Shown piece after piece: positions 1 through 10,660 of a stretch of 64,000 bases of DNA. Made by a program: the position numbers and the translations under genes. Within the stretch, counting starts at the first letter, position 1. Each line of letters opens with the position of its first letter. The stretch comes from Amycolatopsis acidiphila (GTDB lineage: Bacteria; Actinomycetota; Actinomycetes; Mycobacteriales; Pseudonocardiaceae), in NCBI RefSeq assembly GCF_021391495.1, contig NZ_CP090063.1:4340001-4404000 (forward strand), written 5' to 3'. The notes under the pieces were generated by a model that saw only the letters and a list, made by a program, of their open reading frames with translations, did no database searches and was not told where the DNA came from.

Positions 1-18
1 TGTACAGGAGGTCGGCGA

Positions 19-1548
19 GTGAAGGAGCAGTGGACCAACCCACTGCGGGATCCCCGCGACAAGCGGTTGCCGCGCATCGCAGGGCCGTCCAGCATGGTGA
101 TCTTCGGGGTCACCGGCGACCTGTCGCGCAAGAAGCTGATGCCCGCGATCTACGACCTGGCCAACCGCGGCCTGCTGCCGGCGGGCTTCTCGCTCGTCGG
201 GTTCGCCCGGCGCGACTGGGAGAACGAGGACTTCGGCCAGCTGGTGCACGACGCCGTCGCCGAGCACGCGCGCACGCCGTTCCGGGAGTCGGTGTGGCAC
301 CGGCTCGCCGAGGGCATCCGGTTCGTGCAGGGCAGCTTCGACGACGACGACGCGTTCGACCGGCTGGCCCAGACCGTCCGTGATCTCGATGCCGAGCGCG
401 GCACCGGCGGGAACACGGCGTTCTACCTGTCGATCCCGCCGAGCGCGTTCCCGGTCGTGACCAAGCAGCTGGCCCGCTCCGGGCTGGCGCAGTCGGACGA
501 CCAGTCCTGGCGCCGCGTGGTCATCGAGAAGCCGTTCGGGCACGACCTGGCCAGCGCCAAGGAGCTCAACGGCATCGTCAACGACGTCTTCCCCGAGGAG
601 TCGGTGTTCCGCATCGACCACTACCTCGGCAAGGAGACGGTGCAGAACATCCTGGCGCTGCGCTTCGCCAACCAGCTGTTCGAGCCGATCTGGAACTCGA
701 ACTACGTCGACCACGTGCAGATCACCATGGCCGAGGACATCGGTCTCGGTGGCCGCGCGGGCTACTACGACGGCATCGGCGCGGCGCGGGACGTGATCCA
801 GAACCACCTGCTGCAGCTGCTCGCCTTCACCGCGATGGAGGAGCCGCTGTCGTTCGAGCCGCGGGCGCTGCGCGCGGAGAAGATCAAGGTGCTGTCGGCG
901 ACCAAGCCGGTCGAGCCGCTGGACCAGACCACCGCGCGGGGCCAGTACACGGGCGGCTGGCAGGGCGGCAAGAAGGTGCCGGGCCTGCTGCAGGAGGCCG
1001 GGTTCGCCAAGGACTCGACCACCGAAACCTACGCCGCCGTGACGCTCGACGTGCAGACCCGCCGGTGGGCCGGGGTGCCGTTCTACCTGCGCACCGGCAA
1101 ACGCCTGGGCCGCCGGGTCACGGAGATCGCGGTCGTGTTCAAGCGCGCCCCGCACCTGCCGTTCGACTCCACCTCCACCGAGGAATTGGGCCAGAACGCG
1201 CTGGTGATCCGGGTGCAGCCGGACGAGGGGATCACTCTGCGGTTCGGTTCGAAGGTGCCGGGAACGACCATGGAGGTCCGCGACGTCACGATGGACTTCG
1301 GGTACGGGCACGCGTTCACCGAGTCCTCCCCCGAGGCGTACGAGCGGCTGATCCTGGACGTGCTGCTGGGCGAACCGTCGCTGTTCCCGGTGAACGAGGA
1401 GGTCGAGCTGTCCTGGAAGATCCTCGACCCGATCCTCGAGCACTGGGCCAAGCAGGGCGCGCCCGAGCCGTACCCGCCGGGCAGCTGGGGGCCGGCCTCG
1501 GCGGACGAAGTGCTCGCGCGTTCGGGCCGGAACTGGAGGCGTCCGTGA
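19..1548 (+). CDS. zwf: Glucose-6-phosphate 1-dehydrogenase
   Basis: Oxidises glucose 6-phosphate to 6-phosphogluconolactone with reduction of NADP, the entry step of the pentose phosphate pathway. The 509-residue length is normal for the family. The nucleotide-binding motif FGVTGDLSRKK lies at residues 29-39 and the substrate/catalytic motif RIDHYLGK at about 198-205. The GTG start is preceded by a perfect AGGAGG at 6-11. The stop overlaps the opcA start in a GTGA, so the two are translationally coupled. Any upstream tal/tkt genes would lie before the window. Confidence 0.97.
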   Translation: MKEQWTNPLRDPRDKRLPRIAGPSSMVIFGVTGDLSRKKLMPAIYDLANRGLLPAGFSLVGFARRDWENEDFGQLVHDAVAEHARTPFRESVWHRLAEGIRFVQGSFDDDDAFDRLAQTVRDLDAERGTGGNTAFYLSIPPSAFPVVTKQLARSGLAQSDDQSWRRVVIEKPFGHDLASAKELNGIVNDVFPEESVFRIDHYLGKETVQNILALRFANQLFEPIWNSNYVDHVQITMAEDIGLGGRAGYYDGIGAARDVIQNHLLQLLAFTAMEEPLSFEPRALRAEKIKVLSATKPVEPLDQTTARGQYTGGWQGGKKVPGLLQEAGFAKDSTTETYAAVTLDVQTRRWAGVPFYLRTGKRLGRRVTEIAVVFKRAPHLPFDSTSTEELGQNALVIRVQPDEGITLRFGSKVPGTTMEVRDVTMDFGYGHAFTESSPEAYERLILDVLLGEPSLFPVNEEVELSWKILDPILEHWAKQGAPEPYPPGSWGPASADEVLARSGRNWRRP

Positions 1549-2537
1549 TCATCGACCTGCCATCGACGACCACTTCCCAGGTCAACCGCAAGATGGTCGA
1601 GCTGCGTGAGCGCGGCGGGGCCGTGGCGCTGGGCCGGGTGCTGACGCTGGTCATCGTCGACGACGACGGCGAGCACCTCGAGGAGCACATCGACGCGGCG
1701 AACGAGGCCAGCCGGGAGCACCCGTGCCGGGTCATCGTCGTCGCGCGGGGGTCCCGCACGGCGGCCGCTCGGATCGACGGCCAGATCCGGGTCGGCGGCG
1801 ACGCCGGCGCGAGCGAGGTCGTCGTGCTGCGGCTCTACGGTCCGCTCGCGGCCCAGGGCCAGAGCGCGGTCGTGCCGCTGCTGCTGCCGGACGCGCCGAT
1901 CGTGACCTGGTGGCCCAGCGCGGGCCCGAAGGACCCGGCGGAGGACCCGATCGGCCTGCTCGCGCAGCGCCGGATCACCGACTCCGCCGCCGAGCGCAAC
2001 CCGATCCGCGCGCTGATGACCCGGCGCAAGGCCTACACCCCGGGTGACACGGACCTGGCCTGGACGCGGCTGACGAACTGGCGTGCCCAGCTGGTCGCGG
2101 CGCTCGACCTGCCGCCGTACGAGGCGATCACCGCGGCGACGGTCACCGGCGAGGCGGACTCGCCGTCCACCGAGCTGCTCGCCGGGTGGCTCGCGGAGTA
2201 CCTGAAGATCCCGGTCAAGCGGGTCAAGGTGCCGAACGCGCAGGGCATGGTGTCGGTGTCGCTCGAGCGGCGCTCCGGCGTCGTCGAGCTGCACCGCCCG
2301 GACGGCAAGGTCGGCACGCTGACCCAGCCGGGCCAGCCGACGCGGCGGATCGCGCTGCACCGGCGCAGCACCAAGGACTGCCTGATCGAGGAGCTGCGGC
2401 GGCTCGACCCGGACGAGATCTACGAGGCCTCCCTGCACGGACTCGAGAAGCTCACCTCGGGCGCGGCGAAGGCCGCGGCCAAGACCGGCGCCAAGGCCAC
2501 GAGCGGCAAGAAGACGGCCAAGGCGAGCACGTCGTGA
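1545..2537 (+). CDS. opcA: Glucose-6-phosphate dehydrogenase assembly protein OpcA
   Basis: 330 residues, starting at a GTG that overlaps the zwf stop by four bases; the frame is open further upstream but only antisense-like residues precede this start. OpcA is needed for activity or assembly of G6PD in cyanobacteria and actinobacteria. The central region (PDAPIVTWWPS) and gene position between zwf and pgl fit the family. The C-terminus is a lysine/alanine-rich tail (about the last 25 residues, KAAAKTGAKATSGKKTAKA) of the kind that is often disordered. Confidence 0.93.
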   Translation: MIIDLPSTTTSQVNRKMVELRERGGAVALGRVLTLVIVDDDGEHLEEHIDAANEASREHPCRVIVVARGSRTAAARIDGQIRVGGDAGASEVVVLRLYGPLAAQGQSAVVPLLLPDAPIVTWWPSAGPKDPAEDPIGLLAQRRITDSAAERNPIRALMTRRKAYTPGDTDLAWTRLTNWRAQLVAALDLPPYEAITAATVTGEADSPSTELLAGWLAEYLKIPVKRVKVPNAQGMVSVSLERRSGVVELHRPDGKVGTLTQPGQPTRRIALHRRSTKDCLIEELRRLDPDEIYEASLHGLEKLTSGAAKAAAKTGAKATSGKKTAKASTS

Positions 2538-3313
2538 GCAAGACCGAGGTGGTCGTCTACGCCAATCCCGACCTGCTGGCTGCGGCGGTGGCCGCCCGCC
2601 TGGTGACCAGGCTGGTGGATCTGCAGGCGGCCAAGGGGTCGGCGTCCCTCGTGCTCACCGGTGGCAGCACCGGCATCGCGGTGCTCGACCAGCTGCGCCG
2701 CTCCCCCGCACGGGACGCGGTGGACTGGTCGCGGCTGGACCTGTACTGGGGCGACGAGCGGTTCGTGCCCGCGGACGACGACGAGCGCAACGAGAAGCAG
2801 GCCCGCGAGGCACTGCTCGACCACGTGCCCGTCGACCCGAAGCGGGTGCACGCCATGGCGGCCTCGGACGGCGAGTTCGGCGACGACGTCGACGCCGCGG
2901 CCGAGGCCTACGCCCGGGTGCTGGCGGACAACGCGCAGCCCGAGGACCACGGCGACGTGCCGAGCTTCGACATCACGCTGCTCGGCCTTGGCGGCGAGGG
3001 GCACACCGCGTCGGTGTTCCCGGAGTCGCCCGCGGTCTACGAGACCGAGCGGTCGGTGGTGGCGGTGCGCAACTGCCCGAAGCCGCCGCCGACCCGGATC
3101 TCGCTGACGCTGCCGGCGATCCGCCGGTCGCAGGACGTGTGGCTGCTGACCACCGGCGAGGCGAAGGCCGACGCGGTGGCGCTGGCGCTCTCGGGCGCCG
3201 GCGAGGTCCAGCTCCCGGTCGCCGGGGCGCGGGGCCGGCGGCGCACGCTCTGGCTGATCGACAAGGCCGCGGCGGCGAAGCTGTCCAACGTGTACAAGCC
3301 GCCCACGGCCTGA
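2534..3313 (+). CDS. pgl: 6-phosphogluconolactonase
   Basis: 259 residues. Hydrolyses 6-phosphogluconolactone to 6-phosphogluconate, the step after Zwf. Family motifs seen: LVLTGGSTG near residue 40 and YWGDERFVP near 73, then LLGLGGEGHTAS near 153. The GTG start overlaps the opcA stop by four bases, completing a coupled zwf-opcA-pgl operon. A strong hairpin follows the gene. Confidence 0.96.
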   Translation: MSKTEVVVYANPDLLAAAVAARLVTRLVDLQAAKGSASLVLTGGSTGIAVLDQLRRSPARDAVDWSRLDLYWGDERFVPADDDERNEKQAREALLDHVPVDPKRVHAMAASDGEFGDDVDAAAEAYARVLADNAQPEDHGDVPSFDITLLGLGGEGHTASVFPESPAVYETERSVVAVRNCPKPPPTRISLTLPAIRRSQDVWLLTTGEAKADAVALALSGAGEVQLPVAGARGRRRTLWLIDKAAAAKLSNVYKPPTA

Positions 3314-3320
3314 GCTCCCG

Positions 3321-3361
3321 GAGGGCCTCCGGTGCGCAATGGTCTGCACCAGAGGCCCTTC
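3321..3361 (+). terminator. Terminator hairpin of the zwf-opcA-pgl operon
   Basis: GAGGGCCTC-C-GGTGC at 3321-3335 pairs with GCACC-A-GAGGCCCTTC at 3346-3361, with one mismatch and one bulge and a ten-base loop. It starts seven bases after the pgl stop. There is no T-run, which is usual for actinobacterial terminators. Confidence 0.7.
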
Positions 3362-3522
3362 GGAGAGGGTCCAGACCACTGAAATCCGTAACAATGGGTG
3401 AAATTCACGGTCAGCACACGTGCGCCCGTTAGCATCCGCACATTTATTCGCTTGCGCGCGTCCCAGCGAACCCCTTCGCGCATCTCACCGTCAAGTCCAC
3501 GAGACGAGTGAGGGCCGATCAC

Positions 3523-4716
3523 ATGAGCACTGAGGGACTCTCCATCGGCATTTCGGTCGGTGGTGCCAAGATCGCCGACCGGGCACGCAGACGCCACGGC
3601 GCACGCTGGGAAGTGCTGACCAGACGTGAGACGCTGGCGCCGCTCGCCGTCGACGCGGCCGCCATCCTGCTGGCGGCGCTCGACGTGTGGCTGGTCATCC
3701 CCGACAAGGCACCGCCCTACTCGATCTACCTCTCGGCGCTGGCGATCCTCGCGCTGGCGGCCCGCCGGTGGCTGCCCTTCGTCGTCGTGCTCGGTACCGT
3801 GCCGGGCTTTCTCACCGGCTGGTCGCAGCTCGCCGCGATGATCGCGCTCGGCATGCTCGCCACCCGCAAGCAGACGCACTGGCAGGTGTGGGTCGGCGCC
3901 GCGCTGGTGTGGATGTGCCGGTTCATCCAGTGGCCGCTGCCGGACTTCGCGTCGCTGAGCTGGCGCGAGCACGTGCTCGACGGCATCTACGGGGTGCTCG
4001 TCGCCGGGATGCCGATCGCGATCGGGCTGCTCATCGGCGCCCGCGCCCAACTGGCGCAGAAGCTCGTCGAGCTGGCCGCGAGCCGGGACCGCGAGCAGCA
4101 GCTGCGCGACGACGCGGTGCGCGCGGAGGAGCGGGCGCGGCTCGCCCGCGAGATGCACGACGTCGTCTCCCATGACATCACCCTGATCGCGATGCAGGCC
4201 GGGGTGCTGGCTGCCTCCGGGGAGTCGGGGAACGCCAGGCAGACCGCGCAGGTCATCCGGCAGCTCTCGACACGGACGCTCGAGGAGCTGCGGTCACTGG
4301 TCGGGGTGCTGCGATCCGGCGCCGCCGACGACGGCCCACAGCCGGGCATCGGCGAGCTGGACCAGCTCGTGCGCGGCTGCGAGGTCCCCGTGCAGCTGAC
4401 CGTGGACAGCGTGCCCGAGCAACTGCCGGCGAAGGTGTCCGCGGCCGCCTACCGGACCGTGCAGGAGTGCCTGACGAACGTCTGCAAGCACGCCCCCGGC
4501 GCGGCCGCCACCGTGCTGATCCTGGGCGACGGCGACGCGCTGAACATCGAGGTGCGCAACGACGGGCCCAGCCGCCCGGCGACGCCGCTGCCCTCGGGCG
4601 GGCACGGCCTCACCGGCCTGGCGGAGCGCGCCCGGCTGCTCGGCGGCAGCTTCGAGACCGCGGCGACCGACGACGGCGGCTTCCAGGTGCGGGCGACCTA
4701 TCCGGTCAAGTCCTGA
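3523..4716 (+). CDS. NarL/LuxR-family sensor histidine kinase, orphan
   Basis: 397 residues. The N-terminal half has about four to five hydrophobic membrane segments (for example residues 46-65 and 75-115) with little extracytoplasmic sequence, followed by a HisKA_3 dimerisation domain with RLAREMHDVVSHD (phospho-acceptor His about 212) and a HATPase domain with the N-box ECLTNVCKHA and G-box GGHGLTGLAERARLLGG. The ATG at 3523 is chosen over the GTG at 3508 because GTGAGGG at 3508-3514 serves as its ribosome binding site. NarL-type kinases normally sit beside a LuxR-type regulator; none is present here, so the partner and signal are unknown. Confidence 0.88.
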   Translation: MSTEGLSIGISVGGAKIADRARRRHGARWEVLTRRETLAPLAVDAAAILLAALDVWLVIPDKAPPYSIYLSALAILALAARRWLPFVVVLGTVPGFLTGWSQLAAMIALGMLATRKQTHWQVWVGAALVWMCRFIQWPLPDFASLSWREHVLDGIYGVLVAGMPIAIGLLIGARAQLAQKLVELAASRDREQQLRDDAVRAEERARLAREMHDVVSHDITLIAMQAGVLAASGESGNARQTAQVIRQLSTRTLEELRSLVGVLRSGAADDGPQPGIGELDQLVRGCEVPVQLTVDSVPEQLPAKVSAAAYRTVQECLTNVCKHAPGAAATVLILGDGDALNIEVRNDGPSRPATPLPSGGHGLTGLAERARLLGGSFETAATDDGGFQVRATYPVKS

Positions 4717-4726
4717 GAACGCCGAT

Positions 4727-4757
4727 GGGGGCCGGTTCCCGCTTGGGTCCGGCCCCC
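4727..4757. terminator. Bidirectional terminator between kinase and rbpA
   Basis: GGGGGCCGG at 4727-4735 is perfectly complementary to CCGGCCCCC at 4749-4757, with a 13-base loop. It lies in the 64-base gap between the convergent kinase and rbpA genes, so it can serve both. Confidence 0.75.
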
Positions 4758-4780
4758 GATCGGAGCTCGCTTCCGGCTAC

Positions 4781-5122
4781 CTAGATCTGGCGACGCTGGC
4801 GCAGCCGCTCGAGCGCCTCGGCGAGGATCGCCTCGCCATCGGCGTCGCTGCGCCGTTCCTTCACGTACGCCAGGTGGGTCTTGTACGGTTCGGTCCGTGG
4901 TGCCGCCGGCGGGTTCTTGGCGTCCTGACCACCGGGCAACCCGCACCGCGGGCAGTCCCACTCGTCCGGGACCTCGGCGTCCATCGAAAACGACGGACGG
5001 GACTCGTGCCCGTTGGCACACCAGTAGGAAACCCGGCGACGCGGCGCGGACTCGCCGCGCTCGGACTCGCCGGAAGGACCGGCACCGACCCTGGTGCCTC
5101 GAATCGCGTTACCGCCAACCAT
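4781..5122 (-). CDS. rbpA: RNA polymerase-binding protein RbpA
   Basis: 113 residues. RbpA binds the principal sigma factor and RNA polymerase and stabilises the open complex in actinobacteria. The N-terminal basic tail MVGGNAIRGTRVG, a four-ligand zinc-ribbon-like core (YWCANGHE at about 33-40 and WDCPRCG at about 55-61) and the C-terminal sigma-interaction helix (KTHLAYVKERRSDADGEA) are all present. The cysteines are retained, as in Streptomyces and unlike M. tuberculosis, which lost part of the site (recalled). Monocistronic by position. Confidence 0.95.
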   Translation of the reverse strand: MVGGNAIRGTRVGAGPSGESERGESAPRRRVSYWCANGHESRPSFSMDAEVPDEWDCPRCGLPGGQDAKNPPAAPRTEPYKTHLAYVKERRSDADGEAILAEALERLRQRRQI

Positions 5123-5174
5123 GAATCCTCACAGTGTGATAGGCGGCGCGCCCCCCATAGGCACGCCCGTGCAC

Positions 5175-5405
5175 TCAGACCTTCAGCAGCAGGCCGAGAC
5201 CCACGATGCTGATCAACCAGATCGCACCGAGCAGCAGGGTGATGCGGTCGAGGTTCTTCTCGGCCACGCTCGACCCCGCGAGACTCGACTGCATCCCACC
5301 ACCGAACAACGAGGACAAGCCGCCACCACGCCCACGGTGCAGCAGTACCGCGATCACCAACAGCACGCTGGTCGCGATCAACAGGATTTGCAGGAACAGC
5401 TTCAT
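5175..5405 (-). CDS. secG: Preprotein translocase subunit SecG
   Basis: 76 residues. Auxiliary membrane subunit of the SecYEG translocon. Two hydrophobic helices (about 3-21 and 57-75) flank a glycine/serine-rich loop (GRGGGLSSLFGGG) typical of SecG. The ATG at 5405 is chosen over an upstream in-frame start because AGAGGA lies just before it. It is the last gene of gap-pgk-tpiA-secG, a conserved actinobacterial arrangement. Confidence 0.93.
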   Translation of the reverse strand: MKLFLQILLIATSVLLVIAVLLHRGRGGGLSSLFGGGMQSSLAGSSVAEKNLDRITLLLGAIWLISIVGLGLLLKV

Positions 5406-5533
5406 CTCATCCTCTGGTGTCTCCGGGTGACGTACGACCCGACGGGCGGGTGGCCCATCGTACGACACCGCGAAAGGTGTTCCCTGATCGTGTGACGGTC
5501 TGAGGTTGCCAGACTACTCGGCGGCCGGGAGGC

Positions 5534-6322
5534 TCACGGCAGCGGACCCCCGGCGGCCAGGGCGCACAGCTTGGTGAACTCGTCGGCCTGCAGGCTCGCG
5601 CCGCCGACCAGCGCGCCGTCGATGTTGTCGCACGCCACGAGCTCACCGATGTTGCCCGACTTCACCGAGCCGCCGTACAGCACGCGGACCTCCTCGGCGA
5701 CGTCGGCGCCGTACTTGTCCGCGATCGTGGCACGCAGCGCCTTGCACACTTCCTCGGCGTCGTTCTGGGTGGCCACCCGCCCGGTGCCGATCGCCCAGAC
5801 CGGTTCGTAGGCGACGACGACGTACTCCTTGACCTGCTCGGCCTTGAGGCCCTTGAGCCCGGCCACCAGCTGCGAACAGGAGTGGGGGACGTGGCGGCCC
5901 TCCTCGCGCACGTCCAGCGCCTCGCCGACGCACAGGATCGGCTTGATGCCGTGCTTGATGGCCGCGCGGACCTTCTTGTTGACCAGCTCGTCGTCCTCGT
6001 GGTGGTACTGGCGCCGCTCCGAGTGCCCGACCACCACGTACTCGCAGCCGAGCTTCGCCAGCATCGGGCCCGACACGTCGCCGGTGTAGGCGCCCGAGTC
6101 GTACGGCGAGAGGTCCTGCGCGCCGTAGGTCAGCAGCAGCTTGTCGCCGTCCACCATGGTCTGGATGCTGCGGATGTCGGTGAACGGCGGCAGGACGGTG
6201 ACGTCCACCTTCGCGTAGTACTTCTCCGGCAGGGAGAACGCGATCTTCTGCACCAGTGCGATGGCCTCGAGGTGGTTGAGGTTCATCTTCCAGTTGCCTG
6301 CGATGAAGGTCTTGCGGGCCAT
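5534..6322 (-). CDS. tpiA: Triosephosphate isomerase
   Basis: 262 residues. Interconverts dihydroxyacetone phosphate and glyceraldehyde 3-phosphate. Substrate Lys in GNWKMN (about residue 12), the electrophilic His in VVGHSERR, the catalytic Glu in [11 protein letters not shown] and the phosphate loop LYGGSV are all intact. The ATG has GGAGGG eight bases upstream; longer in-frame extensions read into the pgk gap and are not used. Confidence 0.97.
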   Translation of the reverse strand: MARKTFIAGNWKMNLNHLEAIALVQKIAFSLPEKYYAKVDVTVLPPFTDIRSIQTMVDGDKLLLTYGAQDLSPYDSGAYTGDVSGPMLAKLGCEYVVVGHSERRQYHHEDDELVNKKVRAAIKHGIKPILCVGEALDVREEGRHVPHSCSQLVAGLKGLKAEQVKEYVVVAYEPVWAIGTGRVATQNDAEEVCKALRATIADKYGADVAEEVRVLYGGSVKSGNIGELVACDNIDGALVGGASLQADEFTKLCALAAGGPLP

Positions 6323-6419
6323 CAGGCACCCTCCGTGTTCCGCGCGGCCCGGGTGCGGGTGTCCCGCGCGGGCACCGCCGCACCTGGTCGGGCTCGACGA
6401 GCGGCTGCGCAATTTTCGC

Positions 6420-7631
6420 TCATCGGCCCTCCTCCTCCAGCACCGCGACGCCCGGCAGTTCCTTGCCCTCGAGGTACTCCAGCGAGGCACCACCGCCGGT
6501 GGAGATGTGCGAGAACCCGTCCTCGGGCAGCCCGAGCAGGCGGACCGCGGCGGCCGAGTCGCCGCCGCCGACCACGCTGAACGCGGCCGAGTCCGCGATC
6601 GCCTGCGCGACCCCCCGGGTGCCGGCCGCGAACGGCGCCAGCTCGAACACGCCGGCCGGGCCGTTCCAGAAGACCGTCCTGGCCCCCGCGATGACCTGCG
6701 CGAACCGCTCGACCGTGTGCGGGCCGATGTCGAGGCCCTTCCACTCGGCCGGGATCGCGTCCGCGCGGACCGTGCGCACCTCGACGTCCTCGGCCAGCGC
6801 CTCGGCGACGACCACGTCGACGGGGAGGACGATCTTGTCGCCGTACTCGCCGAGGAGCTTGCGCGCGGTGTCGACGAAGTCGCGCTCAAGCAGCGAGCCG
6901 CCCACGTCGTGGCCCTGGGCCGCGAGGAACGTGAAGGCCATGCCACCGCCGATGAGCAGCGTGTCGACCTTCGGCAGCAGCGCCTCGATGACGGCGAGCT
7001 TGTCGGAGACCTTCGACCCGCCGAGCACCACGACGTAGGGCCGCTCCGGCTCGCCGGTCAGCTTGCTCAGCACCGCCAGCTCGGCGAGCACGAGGCCGCC
7101 CGCGTAGGCAGGCAGCGCGCGGGCCACCTCGTAGACCGAGGCCTGCTTGCGGTGCACCACGCCGAACCCGTCCGAGACGAACGCGCCGCCGTCGCCGACG
7201 AGCGCGGCGAACTCGGCCGCGAGCTCCGCCCGCTCGGCGTCGGACTTGCTGGTCTCGCGCGGGTCGAACCGCACGTTCTCCAGCAGCGCGACCTCGCCGT
7301 CGGCAAGCGTGCCGACGACCTCCTCGGCCTGCTCCCCCACGACGTCCCCGGCGAGGCGGACCGCCTTGCCGAGCAGCTCGCCCAGCCGGTCGGCGACCGG
7401 GCGCAGCGAGTACCGCGGGTCGGGCGCGCCCTTCGGACGGCCCAGGTGCGCCGCGACGACCACCTTGGCGCCGGCCTTCGCCAGGCGCTCGATGGTCGGC
7501 AGCGCGGCACGCACGCGGCCGTCGTCGGTGATGGTCTTGCCGTCGAGCGGGACGTTCAGATCCGAGCGGACCAGCACGCGCCGCCCGGCGACGCCGTCGG
7601 CCAGCAGGTCTTCGAGCGTCTTGACTGCCAT
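6420..7631 (-). CDS. pgk: Phosphoglycerate kinase
   Basis: 403 residues. Transfers phosphate from 1,3-bisphosphoglycerate to ADP. The N-terminal motif [13 protein letters not shown], the AAHLGRPKG loop, the nucleotide site LGGSKVSDK and the C-terminal [13 protein letters not shown] are present. It starts four bases after the gap stop, with only a weak purine stretch before the ATG, so translation probably depends on coupling to gap. A 97-base gap separates it from tpiA. Confidence 0.98.
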   Translation of the reverse strand: MAVKTLEDLLADGVAGRRVLVRSDLNVPLDGKTITDDGRVRAALPTIERLAKAGAKVVVAAHLGRPKGAPDPRYSLRPVADRLGELLGKAVRLAGDVVGEQAEEVVGTLADGEVALLENVRFDPRETSKSDAERAELAAEFAALVGDGGAFVSDGFGVVHRKQASVYEVARALPAYAGGLVLAELAVLSKLTGEPERPYVVVLGGSKVSDKLAVIEALLPKVDTLLIGGGMAFTFLAAQGHDVGGSLLERDFVDTARKLLGEYGDKIVLPVDVVVAEALAEDVEVRTVRADAIPAEWKGLDIGPHTVERFAQVIAGARTVFWNGPAGVFELAPFAAGTRGVAQAIADSAAFSVVGGGDSAAAVRLLGLPEDGFSHISTGGGASLEYLEGKELPGVAVLEEEGR

Positions 7632-7635
7632 GGTC

Positions 7636-8679
<1,044 letters not shown>

Positions 8680-8771
8680 CTACACATCTTCGGGCTCAGG
8701 GGCCACCCTAGCGTGCTGGCCTGCACGGACCGACATGGACCGACGAGATGTCCGCCACCCGGGTAAATCGA

Positions 8772-9938
8772 TCAAGAGGCCAGCTCTTTCTCCAGTGGTG
8801 TCCGGAATTTGGGAGTTACCCGGACGGCGCCGAGCCAATCGCGCAACCGGTCCGCAGCACCCTCGATCGCGGCGAGCGCGTCGGCTCCGACGTCCTCCAG
8901 CACCCGGTGCACGATCTCCCCCGATTCCCGCTGCGCCCAGCCGCCGACGATCCGGCCGCCCCACCACACGGTGGGCCCGATGTTGCCGGTGCGGTCGAAC
9001 AGCGGCGCCTGGTGCGCGCCGAGGTACCACTCGCGCCGCACCCAGCCCATCGGCGTGGGGTCGAGCGCGGGCAGGAGGGCGGCGGCGGGCTCGGGTTCGG
9101 GCACGGGGTCCAGGTCGTCGGGCAGGATCACCCCGGGCGTGCCGTCCAGGTCGACCTCGGCCGTGCCGAGCTCCGCGAGCGCCTTCTTCACCTGTGCCGC
9201 CGTCCAGCCCGTCCACCACTTGAGGTCCTCGACCGGGGCGGGGCCGAACGCGCGCAGCCAGCGGCGCGCCAGCTCGGCCCGTGCGGTGTCGGGCGGGAGG
9301 GCGGGAATGCCGCCCGGCAGCCAGGAGTCCGCGGTGGCCCAGGAGTACTGCGTGGACAGCCAGGAGCCGCGCGGGCGGCCGCGGACGATGCGGCCCTGCG
9401 CGGCGAGCAGGAACAGCACCCGGTTGGTGATGTAGCCGCGGGCCTCGTACGGCTTTCCCTGTGCCATCACGATTTCGGTGCGCAGCCTCGGCTCGCTGTC
9501 GGCGATCTGCTGCGCGTGCGCGCCGCCGCGGGCGGCCAGCGCGCGGTAGGCGCCCTCCTCGACCTCGGCGAGCCAGCTGCCGAGCTCCTCGTCCAGCTCC
9601 GCCGTGGCGAGGTGCTGGATGAGCAGCTTCCGTTGCTTGCGCGCGATTTCGTCGGCACAGGCGGCCTGCACGACGGGCGCGAGCGCCACCGGGACCACGA
9701 ACATCGTGCGGCGCATCCCGAGCATCCGCAGCAGCGTGCGGTCCAGGTAGAGGGCGCGCTCCACCGTTTCCGGCTCCCGCAGCCGCACCGCGGCGGACAG
9801 GTGCACGGTGGCCGGGTCGGTCGCGTGCAGCGCGACGAGCGCGTCCGCGACCTCCTCGACAGTGCTCGCGGGCGCGCTCAGCAGCTGTCGCGTCATCAGT
9901 CGCGCGCGCCGCTCGGCAACGCCCACTCGTCTCGTCAC
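8772..9938 (-). CDS. Winged-helix DNA-binding protein (HTH_42/AlkZ-like superfamily)
   Basis: 388 residues. Resembles actinobacterial members of the HTH_42 family, whose studied relatives AlkZ and YcaQ are DNA glycosylases acting on alkylated bases or interstrand crosslinks. The family features seen are the N-terminal repeat unit with LVALHATDPATVHLSAAVR (about residues 36-54), LRMLGMRRTMFVVP and a C-terminal LFDRTGNIGPTVWWGGRIVGGW. I cannot confirm the catalytic Q-x-Q/D motif of AlkZ, so a glycosylase role is an inference from the family. The GTG start has no Shine-Dalgarno; TAGGAA lies six bases before it, suggesting a leaderless transcript. Confidence 0.75.
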   Translation of the reverse strand: MTRRVGVAERRARLMTRQLLSAPASTVEEVADALVALHATDPATVHLSAAVRLREPETVERALYLDRTLLRMLGMRRTMFVVPVALAPVVQAACADEIARKQRKLLIQHLATAELDEELGSWLAEVEEGAYRALAARGGAHAQQIADSEPRLRTEIVMAQGKPYEARGYITNRVLFLLAAQGRIVRGRPRGSWLSTQYSWATADSWLPGGIPALPPDTARAELARRWLRAFGPAPVEDLKWWTGWTAAQVKKALAELGTAEVDLDGTPGVILPDDLDPVPEPEPAAALLPALDPTPMGWVRREWYLGAHQAPLFDRTGNIGPTVWWGGRIVGGWAQRESGEIVHRVLEDVGADALAAIEGAADRLRDWLGAVRVTPKFRTPLEKELAS

Positions 9939-9997
9939 ACCCGCTTCCTACCAGCGGCCACCGACAAAACCGGTCGCAACGGCAGGCTCGCCGGGGC

Positions 9998-10003
9998 TAG
10001 GTT
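9998..10003 (+). promoter_or_regulatory. -10 box for leaderless LysE-family gene
   Basis: TAGGTT ends six bases before the ATG at 10010 and no Shine-Dalgarno is present, the geometry of a leaderless actinobacterial promoter. Confidence 0.5.
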
Positions 10004-10009
10004 CCGCAT

Positions 10010-10654
10010 ATGGTCTCCTCTGCCCACTTCGCGGCGTTCGCCGCACTGGTGTTCCTCATGGTCGTCGTACCGGGGCCGAGCGTGCTGTTCACCATCAGCC
10101 GTGCCCTCACCGTCGGGCGCCGCGACGCGCTGCTCACGGTCGTCGGCAACGCGGCGGGCGTCTACACGCAGGTGGTGGCCGTGGCGTTCGGGCTCGGGGT
10201 GCTCGTGCAGGGCTCGGCCACGGTGTTCACCGTCATCAAGCTCGCCGGCGCCGGCTACCTCGTGTACCTGGGCGTGCAGGCGGTCCGGCACCGCCACAAG
10301 CTGACCGACGCGTTCGCCGCCGCCGTGCGCACCACGCCGGGGCGCACCCGCACGGTGCTGCGTGACGGGTTCGTCGTCGGCTTCGCCAACCCGAAGTCGA
10401 TCGTGTTCCTGGCGGCCGTGCTGCCACAGTTCGTCGACCAGGCCGCGGGCCGGGTGCCGGTGCAGATCATGATCCTCGGCCTGTGCCTGCCCGTCATCGC
10501 GGTCCTGTCGGACAGCGTCTGGGCGCTCGTGGCCGGTGCGGCGCGCACCTGGTTCGCCCGCTCGCCGAAGCGCCTCGAGCTCATCGGCGGCACGGGCGGC
10601 CTGGTCATGATCGGCCTCGGCGCGGGGCTCGCGCTCGCCGGCCGGAAGGACTGA
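10010..10654 (+). CDS. LysE/RhtB-family amino acid exporter
   Basis: 214 residues with about six hydrophobic segments. The family signature VVVPGPSVLFTISRALTVGRR-like region occupies residues 19-39, and the second conserved block GFANPKSIVFLAAVLPQFV is near 125-143. LysE-family proteins export amino acids or related metabolites across the inner membrane; the substrate cannot be read from the sequence. It is divergent from the winged-helix gene, 71 bases away, and runs convergently into the S53 peptidase with a six-base gap. Confidence 0.9.
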   Translation: MVSSAHFAAFAALVFLMVVVPGPSVLFTISRALTVGRRDALLTVVGNAAGVYTQVVAVAFGLGVLVQGSATVFTVIKLAGAGYLVYLGVQAVRHRHKLTDAFAAAVRTTPGRTRTVLRDGFVVGFANPKSIVFLAAVLPQFVDQAAGRVPVQIMILGLCLPVIAVLSDSVWALVAGAARTWFARSPKRLELIGGTGGLVMIGLGAGLALAGRKD

Positions 10655-10660
10655 CGCTCC

